A DNA stretch of 28,883 bases from CALHVR01 sp963528625 (GCA_963528625.1 CAURVQ010000018.1:1-28883); one strand, 5' to 3'. Positions 7,532-15,240 are shown, numbered from the stretch's first letter. Translations and numbers: made by a program. The notes: generated by a model not told the origin, from the letters alone.

Positions 7532-7616
7532 AAAACAAAAACAACTTTAATCAAAAATTAATTTCAAAAAACATTTTTAACTCTCTTCAATTATCTTAAT
7601 CTCTTCTTCACTTAAC
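7532..7616. repeat. Partial third repeat copy, merged with the type IIG gene 3' end
   Basis: Differs from 6867-6951 at only about two positions up to CTTCACTTAACC, then diverges abruptly where the body of the type IIG gene begins. Bases 7577-7616 are the last codons of that gene (GLSEEEIKIIEES and stop). This marks the right boundary of the repeated unit inside the coding sequence. Confidence 0.8.
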
Positions 7617-10600
7617 CCGTAAAGTTCATAAACCATTTTATCTATTTCTTTGTCCGTTTTTGTTATTTCATTATTTAATATTTCTGCTTTTTCTTTTTCT
7701 ACTACAAAATAATCTTCCCAATCAGCTTTTTGTGAAAGACTTAATTTCACTTTTACTTTTGATAACTCTTTTATAAATTCATCAAAATTTAATAAATACC
7801 AATTTTGCAATTTAGTTGATAATTTCTCTAAATTAAATTCCCTCATTATCATTCGTTGGAATTTTTGTGAAATTTCTTGTAATTCTTTATTTAATGATAA
7901 CATTTTATCAGCTTTTTCTATAAATGGTTGTTGTTCATTTAATGTAATTTCTACGATTGGTAAATTTCTAACATCATTTACTAAAATTTTAGGAAATAAT
8001 CCTTTATTAGCTTTTGGAGATGTTTTATTATGATACCAACCTAATAATTTTGAATTAATCAAAGTTAAAATATATTTTAAATTAAGAATACTTTTTTCAT
8101 CTATAATATTTATTAATGATGGTGTATTATAAAATTCTTTTTCCGTATAACAAGCATATAATCTATCTTTCGTTATTTCTCTTATTAAAACTCGTTCAGT
8201 AACAAAGAATTTTTGTTCTCTTGGAGCTGCTAACCACTCACCATAACTTATCCAAAGTTCTCCGTTCCAATTTATTATGTATTGTTTTACATCTTCTCCT
8301 TTTAATTCTTTTTTATATGTTTCATCTTTTTGAATATTTGAATGCCAAATACGATTTTTTATAGTGTATTCATCATGTCCTCTATATTTATCATAAGGAA
8401 TTAAACCTTGTGAAACTTCAAAAAAATCTTTTATACTTTTATTTTCTTTTATTTTTTCTATTATATTTTTTTCTTTTCTATTTTGAAAAAATAAACTTGA
8501 AATATTTTCTACTTTTTCTAAAATTTCATTTTTTTGATATTTTTCAAATATATGTATTTTCTTATTTTCTATTTTTGAAAATTTAACTATAAAATCTTCA
8601 ATATCATTTCTAAATGAAAAAATTATTGTTCTAACTGAAGCATCAACAAATGTATTATCATTTGATAAATCTACAATTTCTGTTAATGAAATTTTTTGTA
8701 TTAAACTTTCTCTATATTTTTTACCAAAAAGTGTTGATAAAAAAGTATTAGGAAAAATATATGATAAATGCCCTTTTACTTTCAATATTTTTTTATACAA
8801 AGATATAAAGTAAATATAAATTTCATAATCTGGAACAAGATTATCAAATTCTATTAAGTATTTTTTAGTTTTTTCATCAAAATTAACTCCATACGGCGGA
8901 TTCCCAATAACAATATCAAAACCTCCATTTTCAAATACTTCTGAAAATTCTTTTTCCCAATTAAATGCTAATTCTCCTGCAATTTCCGGGTCATCAATCA
9001 ACGAATTTCCACATTTTATATTATTTTCCAAAGTGGCAAGCGTTTTATCTTTATCTGCTGTTTTTAACCATAATGATAACTTAGTAATTTCAATACTTTC
9101 TCTATTTAAGTCCACACCATAAATATTTTTTTGTAAAATTTCTTTCGTTCTATTTTCAAACAAATCTTGTGTCCCAGTCAAATCAAAAATCTTTTCATCC
9201 AAATATTTATTATAACTTAAAAGATACTCAAATGCCGTTATCAAAAATGCCCCCGATCCACAAGCCGGGTCAACAATTTTTATATTTCTTACTACCTCAC
9301 GATACTTTTCCCAAAATTCAATATGTTTTTTATAATTTTTTGTATAATTTTTTTTATAAATATCAAATTTCATATCTGATTCAGTAAGTTCCGGCAATTC
9401 ATCTTCCCCAAGCTCATGTCTCTTATCATCAAGCCAATTCTTTATACTATTTTCAACAATATATTTCGTTATATACTTTGGAGTATAAAATATTCCATCT
9501 TTTTTCCTTTTACTTTTTTTAGCGTCATACTCCTCGCCTGAAAGAGATTTTTTCAATTCTTCGATATCATTTATTGATTGCTCAAAAATATGCCCCAAAA
9601 TGTTTTCGTTCATTTCAGAATCAAAATCATATAATGAAATCTTTTCCATTTCCTTAAATACTTCATCATCAACAATTAAAGTGTCTAAAATGTCATCATT
9701 TTTAAAAAGTCCACCATTAAATTTATTTATATCATTTTTAGGACTTCCAATATTAATCCAATTACAAAGCATTTTAAAACTCTCAAAAATATCTCCAAAC
9801 GCCTCTCCACGCTGTACTATTTTTTTATAACTATTATTCGGTAAAAGCTCCTTATCTTCACAAAAACAAATAAATAAAAATCTATCAAGTAATTTTTGTA
9901 CCTTTTCAATTAAAATATTTTCATTTACTGTTGGATTATTCTTTCTAATATTTTCAAATATTTTAAGTCTTATTTCTTTATATTCTTTATAAAATTTCTT
10001 TTCAATTTCACTTTGATTTTTTTGATATTCTTCCGATAATTCTAATGTTTTCGCTTTTTTTTTATCAGTTCCAACCAACGCAAAAAATGACAATACATAA
10101 ATAAATTTCTTAAATTCTAAGTCTTCTTTCAAATCTTTTAAAAAGAACACTTGATATTCTGTCATATCATTTGCACGATAAAGTCTTATTTCTTTATAAT
10201 TTGACACTATTACCCACTGACAATTTTTCCCATATTTAGGTGCATAATTGAACGCTTGTTCAACAGGTGTTCTCGTATCTCCCACTCTTTTTTGCCTTTG
10301 GTCTAACGGAACTTTTGCTCCTTTAAGTTCTATTACTGCTCTTATATCTTTTTTCCCATCTTTATCAAAAAATCCTAATACACCATCTGCTTTTTGACCA
10401 TCTAGCTGTGTTGTAGTTTCTCTCTCTAAATTCCACTCATCTTGCCCGTCACTTTTATTTGTCGCATGCAACACCGTCGTAAAAATGTCGTACAAAAACT
10501 CGCCTTGAAACTCCTCTTCCTTAGATTTTTCAAGTACTCCATTTTCCAATAAATTTATCCATTTATTTAAAGCTTCACGCCTTTCGCTCAAATTATTTTT

Positions 10601-10663
10601 ACTCAAATCAATTTCTTCATCTGCTTTTTTCTCTAATATTTTTTGATTAAAAAGGTTATTCAT
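7577..10663 (-). CDS. Type IIG (Eco57I-like) restriction-modification enzyme
   Basis: Single-chain restriction endonuclease and adenine methyltransferase, 1028 aa, the usual size for the family. The N-terminal nuclease has a PD-(D/E)XK pattern with AVIELKGAK (ELK near residue 114) and conserved QAFNYAPKYGKNCQWVIVSNY. A helical connector leads to DGIFYTPKYITKYIVE. The methyltransferase domain has the SAM-binding motif I DPACGSGAFLI near 467 and catalytic motif IV NPPYGV near 589. The C-terminal half carries the target-recognition region, including LINSKLLGWYHNKTS and LFPKILVNDVRNLPI. Start 10663 has GGGAG 8-9 bases upstream. It lies next to a broken nuclease gene and tandem repeats containing copies of its own last codons. 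Methylation would be of adenine; the recognition sequence cannot be read from the protein. No frameshift or missing motif seen, so it is probably active. Confidence 0.95.
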   Translation of the reverse strand: MNNLFNQKILEKKADEEIDLSKNNLSERREALNKWINLLENGVLEKSKEEEFQGEFLYDIFTTVLHATNKSDGQDEWNLERETTTQLDGQKADGVLGFFDKDGKKDIRAVIELKGAKVPLDQRQKRVGDTRTPVEQAFNYAPKYGKNCQWVIVSNYKEIRLYRANDMTEYQVFFLKDLKEDLEFKKFIYVLSFFALVGTDKKKAKTLELSEEYQKNQSEIEKKFYKEYKEIRLKIFENIRKNNPTVNENILIEKVQKLLDRFLFICFCEDKELLPNNSYKKIVQRGEAFGDIFESFKMLCNWINIGSPKNDINKFNGGLFKNDDILDTLIVDDEVFKEMEKISLYDFDSEMNENILGHIFEQSINDIEELKKSLSGEEYDAKKSKRKKDGIFYTPKYITKYIVENSIKNWLDDKRHELGEDELPELTESDMKFDIYKKNYTKNYKKHIEFWEKYREVVRNIKIVDPACGSGAFLITAFEYLLSYNKYLDEKIFDLTGTQDLFENRTKEILQKNIYGVDLNRESIEITKLSLWLKTADKDKTLATLENNIKCGNSLIDDPEIAGELAFNWEKEFSEVFENGGFDIVIGNPPYGVNFDEKTKKYLIEFDNLVPDYEIYIYFISLYKKILKVKGHLSYIFPNTFLSTLFGKKYRESLIQKISLTEIVDLSNDNTFVDASVRTIIFSFRNDIEDFIVKFSKIENKKIHIFEKYQKNEILEKVENISSLFFQNRKEKNIIEKIKENKSIKDFFEVSQGLIPYDKYRGHDEYTIKNRIWHSNIQKDETYKKELKGEDVKQYIINWNGELWISYGEWLAAPREQKFFVTERVLIREITKDRLYACYTEKEFYNTPSLINIIDEKSILNLKYILTLINSKLLGWYHNKTSPKANKGLFPKILVNDVRNLPIVEITLNEQQPFIEKADKMLSLNKELQEISQKFQRMIMREFNLEKLSTKLQNWYLLNFDEFIKELSKVKVKLSLSQKADWEDYFVVEKEKAEILNNEITKTDKEIDKMVYELYGLSEEEIKIIEES

Positions 10664-10693
10664 TCTTTTTCTCCCATAACTTTATTTTTCTTC

Positions 10694-10722
10694 ATTATAT
10701 CAAATTTTATATTTTTTATGAA
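10694..10722 (-). promoter_or_regulatory. Promoter of the type IIG gene
   Basis: Minus strand: TATAAT at 10699-10694, with a 17-base spacer to a weak -35 TTCATA at 10722-10717. The leader is about 25 bases. The perfect -10 with a poor -35 suggests moderate expression or activator dependence. Confidence 0.5.
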
Positions 10723-10758
10723 TATTATTTCTTAATATACTAAAAAAGTGAGCCTAAA

Positions 10759-10790
10759 AATGTCACATATCATTGATATCTGTAGACATT
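10759..10790. promoter_or_regulatory. Nested dyad between divergent type IIG and trxA promoters
   Basis: AATGTC (10759-10764) and GACATT (10785-10790) enclose ATATC-ATT-GATAT (10767-10779). The dyad lies 36 bases upstream of the type IIG -35 and 24 bases upstream of the trxA -35, so it could be an operator for either gene. It could also act as a hairpin terminator for minus-strand transcription, since GACATTTTT follows. No gene for a control (C) protein is visible beside the type IIG gene. Confidence 0.35.
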
Positions 10791-10814
10791 ATATTTTTGT
10801 TTTTTCTTATTTAC

Positions 10815-10843
10815 TTGACTTTATTGCAAAAAAATGATAACAT
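10815..10843 (+). promoter_or_regulatory. Promoter of trxA
   Basis: TTGACT at 10815-10820, 17-base spacer, TAACAT at 10838-10843. The leader of roughly 55 bases ends in an AGAGAG-type Shine-Dalgarno before the ATG at 10904. Confidence 0.5.
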
Positions 10844-10903
10844 TTCTCTATTAATCACAACAAAACACAGTTTTTTATTTTTATGAAAGAGAGATGATTT
10901 AAT

Positions 10904-11215
10904 ATGGCAATAGCAATAACAAAAGATACTTTTCAAAATACTATTTCACAAGGTATTACATTAGTTGATTTCTGGGCAGAATGGTGTGGACCTTGTAGAC
11001 TACAATTACCAATTTTAGATGAAGTTGTAGAAGAAATAGGAGAAAAAGCTACTATCGGAAAAGTAAATGTTGATCAAGAATTAGAGTTAGCTCACCAATT
11101 TGGAGTACAAAGTATTCCTACATTAATTTTATTTAAAGACGGAAAAGCCATTGATGTAATGGTTGGTTTACAATCAAAAGAAATTTTATTTGAAAAAATC
11201 AATTCTGTATTATAA
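10904..11215 (+). CDS. trxA: Thioredoxin
   Basis: Small cytoplasmic dithiol protein that reduces disulfides in client proteins and is itself reduced by TrxB, encoded next. At 103 aa it is the family's standard length. The active site is WCGPC with Cys28 and Cys31, preceded by the usual LVDFWAEW strand. The cis-proline loop QSIPTLILF and the conserved VNVDQ strand are present. The residues after the active site are RLQLP rather than the common KMIAP, a tolerated variation. Ninety-four bases separate it from trxB and contain a weak hairpin (about 11243-11264), so partial co-transcription is likely. Confidence 0.97.
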   Translation: MAIAITKDTFQNTISQGITLVDFWAEWCGPCRLQLPILDEVVEEIGEKATIGKVNVDQELELAHQFGVQSIPTLILFKDGKAIDVMVGLQSKEILFEKINSVL

Positions 11216-11309
11216 AAATTAATGACTATAAATATTTTAAAAATGGCTCTACCTTTTGGTTGGGTCATTTCTTTAACTTAAAAAATTTATTAAGAGAAAT
11301 GAGGTAAAA

Positions 11310-12233
11310 ATGTTATACGATTCTGTAATTATAGGATCTGGAGCTTCAGGTCTTACCGCCGCAATTTATTTAAGCCGTGCTGGTTTAAAAAATATCGTTA
11401 TTAATGGAAATGAACCAGGAGGTCAATTAACAACAACAACGGAAGTAGAAAATTTCCCCGGATTTCCTAAAGGTATTATGGGACCCGAATTAATGAATAA
11501 TATGCTAGAACAAGCTAAAAATTTTGGTACAGAATTTTTGCAAACTAATGTCACTAAAATTGAATTTGAAAATAGACCTTTCAAAATACATTTAGAAAAC
11601 AAAACTTTAATTGAAGCTAAAACTATTATAATTTCAACAGGTGCAAGTGCAAAGTATTTAGGAATTGAAAATGAACTTGAATATATTGGAAGAGGAGTTA
11701 GTGCTTGTGCAACTTGTGATGGTTTTTTCTTTAGAGGAAAAGAAATTGTAGTAATTGGAGGAGGAGATACTGCTATGGAAGAAGCTTCGTTTTTAACAAA
11801 ATTTGCTTCTAAAGTAACTATCGTTCATAGAAGAAGTGAATTACGTGCTTCACAATTTATGCAAGAAAAAGCAAAGTCTAATCCTAAAATAGAATGGAAA
11901 TTAAACTATACTCCAAAAAAAATATTAGCTGATCAAAAAGTTACTGGCATTGAACTAATCAATAATAAAACTCAAGAAATTGAAACTTTATGTACTGATG
12001 GTATTTTTGTAGCTATCGGTCGTAATCCAAATACAACTTTTTTAAATAATCAAGTTGAATTAGATACACACGGTTATATTAAAACATATGGAAAAACATC
12101 TAAAACTAATATATCAGGTGTTTTTGCTGCAGGAGATGTTCAGGATAATAAATATCAACAAGCAATTATTGCAGCTGGAAGTGGTGCAATTGCTGCACTT
12201 GATGTTGAAGAATTTTTATCTGAAAATATGTAA
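11310..12233 (+). CDS. trxB: Thioredoxin-disulfide reductase
   Basis: FAD- and NADPH-dependent enzyme that regenerates reduced thioredoxin; 307 aa, the normal low-molecular-weight bacterial form. The N-terminal FAD site is VIIGSGASGLTAAIYLSRAG. The redox pair is in SACATCDGFFF at Cys133 and Cys136. The NADPH site is VVIGGGDTAMEEASFL, followed by HRRSELRAS. The C-terminal FAD motif GVFAAGDVQDNKYQQAI closes the protein. Start 11310 has GAGG 6 bases upstream. Its pairing with trxA gives a complete thioredoxin system, and a terminator follows at 12248. Confidence 0.97.
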   Translation: MLYDSVIIGSGASGLTAAIYLSRAGLKNIVINGNEPGGQLTTTTEVENFPGFPKGIMGPELMNNMLEQAKNFGTEFLQTNVTKIEFENRPFKIHLENKTLIEAKTIIISTGASAKYLGIENELEYIGRGVSACATCDGFFFRGKEIVVIGGGDTAMEEASFLTKFASKVTIVHRRSELRASQFMQEKAKSNPKIEWKLNYTPKKILADQKVTGIELINNKTQEIETLCTDGIFVAIGRNPNTTFLNNQVELDTHGYIKTYGKTSKTNISGVFAAGDVQDNKYQQAIIAAGSGAIAALDVEEFLSENM

Positions 12234-12247
12234 AATTTGCATATTAG

Positions 12248-12298
12248 AAAAATGTATTATTTTTTAGTAAAACTAAAATTATTAATACATTTTTTTTA
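12248..12298 (+). terminator. Terminator after trxB
   Basis: AATGTATTA (12251-12259) pairs with TAATACATT (12283-12291), and the inner part pairs further through TTTTTTAGT and ACTAAAATT around an AAAA loop. A run of eight T's follows. Confidence 0.75.
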
Positions 12299-12616
12299 TA
12301 ATTATTTTTTATATTATAAAGTAATTTTATTTCTATTTTTAATTTAATTCATTCTTAAACTTTATTTGCTATCTTTATTGAAAAACATAAAATTTATCAA
12401 AATAATATATTTCAATTTTTTAATAATTATTAAAATTTATCTTTAATAATTATTTTTCTCTTTTATTAAAAGATTTTTGAGTTATTATAGGTATTATTAA
12501 TATACCTATAATCAATACTATTAATATAAAAATTTTAAAAAAAGTATTAAATAATTAAAAAAATATAAATAGATGTGATTCATTTGAAGTGTTTGGATTG
12601 TTAATAAAATTAATAA
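12299..12616. other. Gene-free AT-rich spacer with one perfect hairpin
   Basis: No coding potential was found on either strand between the trxB and tRNA-operon terminators. The only notable structure is a perfect 11-bp inverted repeat, ATTATAGGTAT (12484-12494) and ATACCTATAAT (12502-12512), with a 7-base loop. No T-run follows it on either strand, so it is not a standard terminator. Confidence 0.5.
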
Positions 12617-12649
12617 TAAAAAAATATCATCCACTAAAAGTGTTGATAT
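12617..12649 (-). terminator. Terminator of the five-tRNA operon
   Basis: On the minus strand ATATCA (12649-12644) and TGATAT (12629-12624) close a hairpin whose inner stem is CACT/AGTG. Seven T's follow. It lies about 35 bases after the last tRNA's CCA. Confidence 0.75.
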
Positions 12650-12683
12650 TCCTGATATAATGTATAAATTATTTATCACTTTA

Positions 12684-12767
12684 TGGTGCGAAAGGTGGGA
12701 CTCGAACCCACATGTCAAAGACGCTAGATCCTAAGTCTAGTGCGTATGCCAATTTCGCCACTCTCGC
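12684..12767 (-). tRNA. tRNA-Leu (anticodon UAG)
   Basis: Acceptor GCGAGAG pairs with CTTTCGC with one G.T pair near its base; the discriminator A and an encoded CCA end at 12684. Anticodon stem CTAGA/TCTAG with loop CTTAGGA gives TAG. The long variable arm (CGTCTTTGACAT) is typical of Leu. The T arm GTGGGTTCGAGTCCCAC is intact. It is the last gene of the five-tRNA operon. Confidence 0.96.
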
Positions 12768-12783
12768 ATATTCTATAAAAAAA

Positions 12784-12859
12784 TGGTGAGCCATACTGGG
12801 ATCGAACCAGTGACACCTTGATTAAAAGTCAAGTGCTCTACCGACTGAGCTAATGGCTC
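12784..12859 (-). tRNA. tRNA-Lys (anticodon UUU)
   Basis: Acceptor GAGCCAT pairs with ATGGCTC, with discriminator A and encoded CCA. D arm AGCTCAGTCGGTAGAGC. Anticodon stem CTTGA/TCAAG with loop CTTTTAA gives TTT. T arm ACTGGTTCGATCCCAGT. Confidence 0.97.
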
Positions 12860-12870
12860 ATAATAAGTTA

Positions 12871-12947
12871 TGGGGTGACCGACGGGACTTGAACCCGCGA
12901 CAACCAGTGCCACAAACTGGCGCTCTACCAACTGAACTACGGTCACC
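12871..12947 (-). tRNA. tRNA-His (anticodon GUG)
   Basis: Anticodon stem CCAGT/ACTGG with loop TTGTGGC gives GTG. The acceptor GTGACCG/CGGTCAC is preceded by an encoded extra G at 12947, opposite C73 (12874). This is the His-specific G-1:C73 pair. CCA is encoded at 12873-12871. Confidence 0.97.
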
Positions 12948-12977
12948 ATATTATTATGTATATCTTTCAAAAAAAAA

Positions 12978-13053
12978 TGGAGCGGGAGACGAGGGTCGAA
13001 CTCGCGACATTCAGCTTGGAAGGCTGACGCTCTACCAACTGAGCTACTCCCGC
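12978..13053 (-). tRNA. tRNA-Gly (anticodon UCC)
   Basis: Acceptor GCGGGAG pairs with CTCCCGC, discriminator T, encoded CCA. Anticodon stem TCAGC/GCTGA with loop CTTCCAA gives TCC. The D arm is GTAGCTCAGTTGGTAGAGC; the T arm runs through GTTCGACCCTCGT. Confidence 0.97.
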
Positions 13054-13069
13054 AAACATAAATTAATAA

Positions 13070-13146
13070 TGGTCGGTGCAGCAGGATTTGAACCTGCGGC
13101 CCCCTGCTCCCAAGGCAGGTGCGCTACCGGGCTGCGCCATGCACCG
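13070..13146 (-). tRNA. tRNA-Pro (anticodon UGG)
   Basis: Acceptor CGGTGCA pairs with TGCACCG, discriminator A, encoded CCA. Anticodon stem CCTGC/GCAGG with loop CTTGGGA gives TGG. It is the first gene of the operon, about 28 bases downstream of the promoter's -10 box. Confidence 0.97.
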
Positions 13147-13173
13147 TTGTATTTTCCTTACTGGACAATGAAT

Positions 13174-13202
13174 ATTCTATCATATAAAAAAAATTATGTC
13201 AA
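13174..13202 (-). promoter_or_regulatory. Promoter of the five-tRNA operon
   Basis: Minus strand: TTGACA at 13202-13197, 17-base spacer, TAGAAT at 13179-13174. It drives Pro-Gly-His-Lys-Leu. Confidence 0.85.
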
Positions 13203-13291
13203 CTATTTTTTTTAAAATTTTTTTATTTGTAAATTGCAACTCAAAGTGTCGCATTAATTTTCATATTTTTTACTTTTTTCTCTTTTTGTTG

Positions 13292-13385
13292 TATAATTAG
13301 CTTAAACCATAATATTTTTCTTCTTTGATGTTTTATCATCTAAACTAATCATACCATAGAAAATTATATTATGATTCTTTTTTTA
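13292..13385 (+). other. Possible short transcript: -10-like box, hairpin and T-run upstream of metA
   Basis: A TATAAT at 13292-13297 (no good -35) precedes CATAATAT (13308-13315), which pairs with ATATTATG (13366-13373) and is followed by a T-rich run (13374-13385). An inner GATG/CATC hairpin lies around 13327-13340. This could be a leftover terminator, a small RNA or an upstream leader. It is weak evidence in this AT-rich spacer (13203-13446), which otherwise shows nothing I can assign. Confidence 0.25.
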
Positions 13386-13446
13386 TCAAAGTATGACATT
13401 TTATTTTACAATTTTTACTTTTTATCTCACTTTTTTCTTTTATTTA

Positions 13447-13475
13447 TTGCATTTTATTTAAAATAATAATATAAT
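13447..13475 (+). promoter_or_regulatory. Promoter of metA
   Basis: TTGCAT at 13447-13452, 17-base spacer, TATAAT at 13470-13475. The leader is only about 27 bases, too short for a SAM riboswitch or T-box between promoter and gene. Confidence 0.65.
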
Positions 13476-13508
13476 TAGTACAACTAATAAATAGAAAGGG
13501 TGAATAAA

Positions 13509-14432
13509 ATGCCTATAAAAATACCAAACAATTTACCTGCCGTAGAAATTTTAGCTAAAGAAAATATTTTTGTAATGGATGAAAATAGAGCATCTTCTCA
13601 AGATATTCGTCCTTTAAAGTTTGTGATTATAAATTTAATGCCAACAAAAATAACTACTGAAACTCAGTTACTACGACTTATAAGTAACACTCCGTTACAA
13701 CTTGAAATTACATTTTTACGAATGGAATCTCATGATTCAAAAAATATTTCAAAAGAACATATGGAAAATTTTTATAAAACATTTGATGATATAAAAGACA
13801 AAAAATTTGATGGAATGATAATAACCGGTGCTCCTGTCGAACATTTACAATTTGAAGAAGTTTCGTATTGGAACGAACTTACCCAAATATTACATTGGGC
13901 TGAAAAAAATGTATTTTCAACTCTGTATATTTGTTGGGCAGCTCAAGCTGGACTTTATTACCACTATAACATTCCAAAATATACATTAAAAGAAAAACTT
14001 TTTGGCATTTTCCCTCTACAGATTAATCCAAAACATACTAAACTTTTTAGAGGATTTGATGAAATTTTTAATATGCCTCAATCAAGACATACAGAAATTA
14101 AAATTGAAGATGTGAAAAAAACTGGAAAAATAGATATTTTAGCTATGTCAGAAGATGCTGGAGTAAGTATCGCAACTTCCAAAGATAAAAGAAAAATATT
14201 TGTTACAGGGCATTTAGAATACGATAGATTAACACTTGCTACTGAGTATGAACGAGATTTAGCCTTAGGTAAAAATATTCAAATACCTTTTAATTATTAT
14301 CCAAATGATGATTCTACAAAAAAACCTCTTTTTACATGGAGGGCTCACGCTAATTTACTTTTCACAAACTGGATAAATCATTATGTTTATCAAGAAACAC
14401 CTTACGATTTAAATGAATTAGAAAATTTATAA
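13509..14432 (+). CDS. metA: Homoserine O-acyltransferase, predicted acetyl-CoA-specific
   Basis: Acylates homoserine as the first committed step of methionine synthesis; 307 aa. The start at 13509 (MPIKIP) is chosen because GAAAGGG lies about 8 bases upstream and this numbering puts key residues at their canonical positions. A GTG at 13500 overlaps the Shine-Dalgarno and is unlikely. The catalytic Cys142 is in STLYICWAAQAG, and the conserved VTGHLEYDR supplies the His and Glu of the triad region. Residue 111, in TGAPVEHLQFE, is Glu. In this family Glu111 is associated with acetyl-CoA use and Gly111 (E. coli type) with succinyl-CoA, so despite the gene name an O-acetyltransferase is likely. 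It is a single-gene unit with its own promoter and a strong terminator. No other methionine genes are in the window. Confidence 0.95.
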   Translation: MPIKIPNNLPAVEILAKENIFVMDENRASSQDIRPLKFVIINLMPTKITTETQLLRLISNTPLQLEITFLRMESHDSKNISKEHMENFYKTFDDIKDKKFDGMIITGAPVEHLQFEEVSYWNELTQILHWAEKNVFSTLYICWAAQAGLYYHYNIPKYTLKEKLFGIFPLQINPKHTKLFRGFDEIFNMPQSRHTEIKIEDVKKTGKIDILAMSEDAGVSIATSKDKRKIFVTGHLEYDRLTLATEYERDLALGKNIQIPFNYYPNDDSTKKPLFTWRAHANLLFTNWINHYVYQETPYDLNELENL

Positions 14433-14449
14433 AACCTAAAATTTATGTG

Positions 14450-14495
14450 ACTACACCCGAAATCTTGCATACAAGATTGGATGTGTAGTTTTTTT
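14450..14495 (+). terminator. Terminator after metA
   Basis: ACTACAC (14450-14456) pairs with GTGTAGT (14483-14489). The inner ATCTTG/CAAGAT stem has a CATA loop, and seven T's follow. Confidence 0.88.
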
Positions 14496-14555
14496 GTTTG
14501 CTCTTTTTTTTATTTATAAATTAATTCTATTTATAATTATATTCATTTTATTTAA

Positions 14556-14584
14556 TTGAAAAAAAAAGAAATTTATTGTAAAAT
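14556..14584 (+). promoter_or_regulatory. Promoter of the hpt-purA-purB operon
   Basis: TTGAAA at 14556-14561, 17-base spacer, TAAAAT at 14579-14584. The leader of about 80 bases has a loose ATTGTTT/AAACAAT hairpin (about 14600-14634) but lacks the conserved purine-riboswitch core. Confidence 0.6.
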
Positions 14585-14672
14585 AAGAGGTAAAAGCCTA
14601 TTGTTTTTAAATTAAAAGATTTTTTATAAACAATTATTTACAAAGCTTTAAAATACTTGGGAGGTATTTAAT

Positions 14673-15218
14673 ATGTTTGAATATTCTATTGAAACTCTTA
14701 TTTCAAAAGAACAAATAAGTGAAAAAATTAAAGAATTAGCTAATCAAATAAAAAAAGATTTAGAAAATGAAATAAATAATCACAATGAAATTATTTTTGT
14801 TGGATTATTGAGAGGATCTACTATCTTTTTGAGTGATTTAGTACGAGAACTAAATATCGATGAAGCTAAAATAGATTTTATGGTCGTTTCTAGTTACGGA
14901 AATGATATGAATAGTTCAAGAGATGTGAAAATTAAAAAAGATTTGGAAGAAGATATCTTAGGAAAAAATGTTATAATTGTTGAAGATATTATAGATACAG
15001 GACATACTTTAAAAAAAGTTAAAGAAATGTTGGAACTACGAAATCCAAAATCTATAAAAATTTGTACTTTACTTGATAAACCGGAAAGAAGAGAAGTTGA
15101 TATACATGTTGACTATACTGGGTTCAAGATACCTGATGAATTTGTTGTAGGTTACGGAATAGATTACGCGCAAAAACATAGAACATTACCTTACGTTGGA
15201 ATTGTAAAAAAAATATAA
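14673..15218 (+). CDS. hpt: Hypoxanthine (guanine) phosphoribosyltransferase
   Basis: Purine salvage enzyme: hypoxanthine or guanine plus PRPP gives IMP or GMP. At 181 aa it has typical bacterial length. The N-terminal SKEQISEKIKELANQI helix and IIFVGLLRGSTIFLSDLVREL are characteristic. The PRPP-binding motif VIIVEDIIDTGHTL lies near residues 100-115. KPERREVDIHVDYTGFKIPDEFVVGYGIDY forms the C-terminal base-recognition region. The start follows GGGAGG. It leads an operon with purA 22 bases downstream and purB after that, so salvaged hypoxanthine can be carried through IMP directly to AMP. Confidence 0.97.
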   Translation: MFEYSIETLISKEQISEKIKELANQIKKDLENEINNHNEIIFVGLLRGSTIFLSDLVRELNIDEAKIDFMVVSSYGNDMNSSRDVKIKKDLEEDILGKNVIIVEDIIDTGHTLKKVKEMLELRNPKSIKICTLLDKPERREVDIHVDYTGFKIPDEFVVGYGIDYAQKHRTLPYVGIVKKI

Positions 15219-15240
15219 AAAATACTTAGGAGGAATATCC

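Noticed and set aside
6867..7616. CRISPR array
   Set aside because: The units are about 332 bp and repeat throughout, without short repeats alternating with unique spacers; no cas genes are in the window.
12853..13215. 120-residue plus-strand ORF (and minus-strand ORFs at 12521-12718 and 12773-12970)
   Set aside because: They overlap the five tRNA genes. The apparent peptides, such as the GDRRDLNPRQPVPQTGALP type, are the well-known mistranslation of tRNA sequence.
13500..13508. GTG start of metA three codons upstream
   Set aside because: It overlaps the Shine-Dalgarno, and the ATG at 13509 gives the canonical MPIKIP start and residue numbering.
14585..14672. Purine riboswitch in the hpt leader
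   Set aside because: The leader is AT-rich with only a loose hairpin and lacks the conserved core; no terminator switch precedes hpt.
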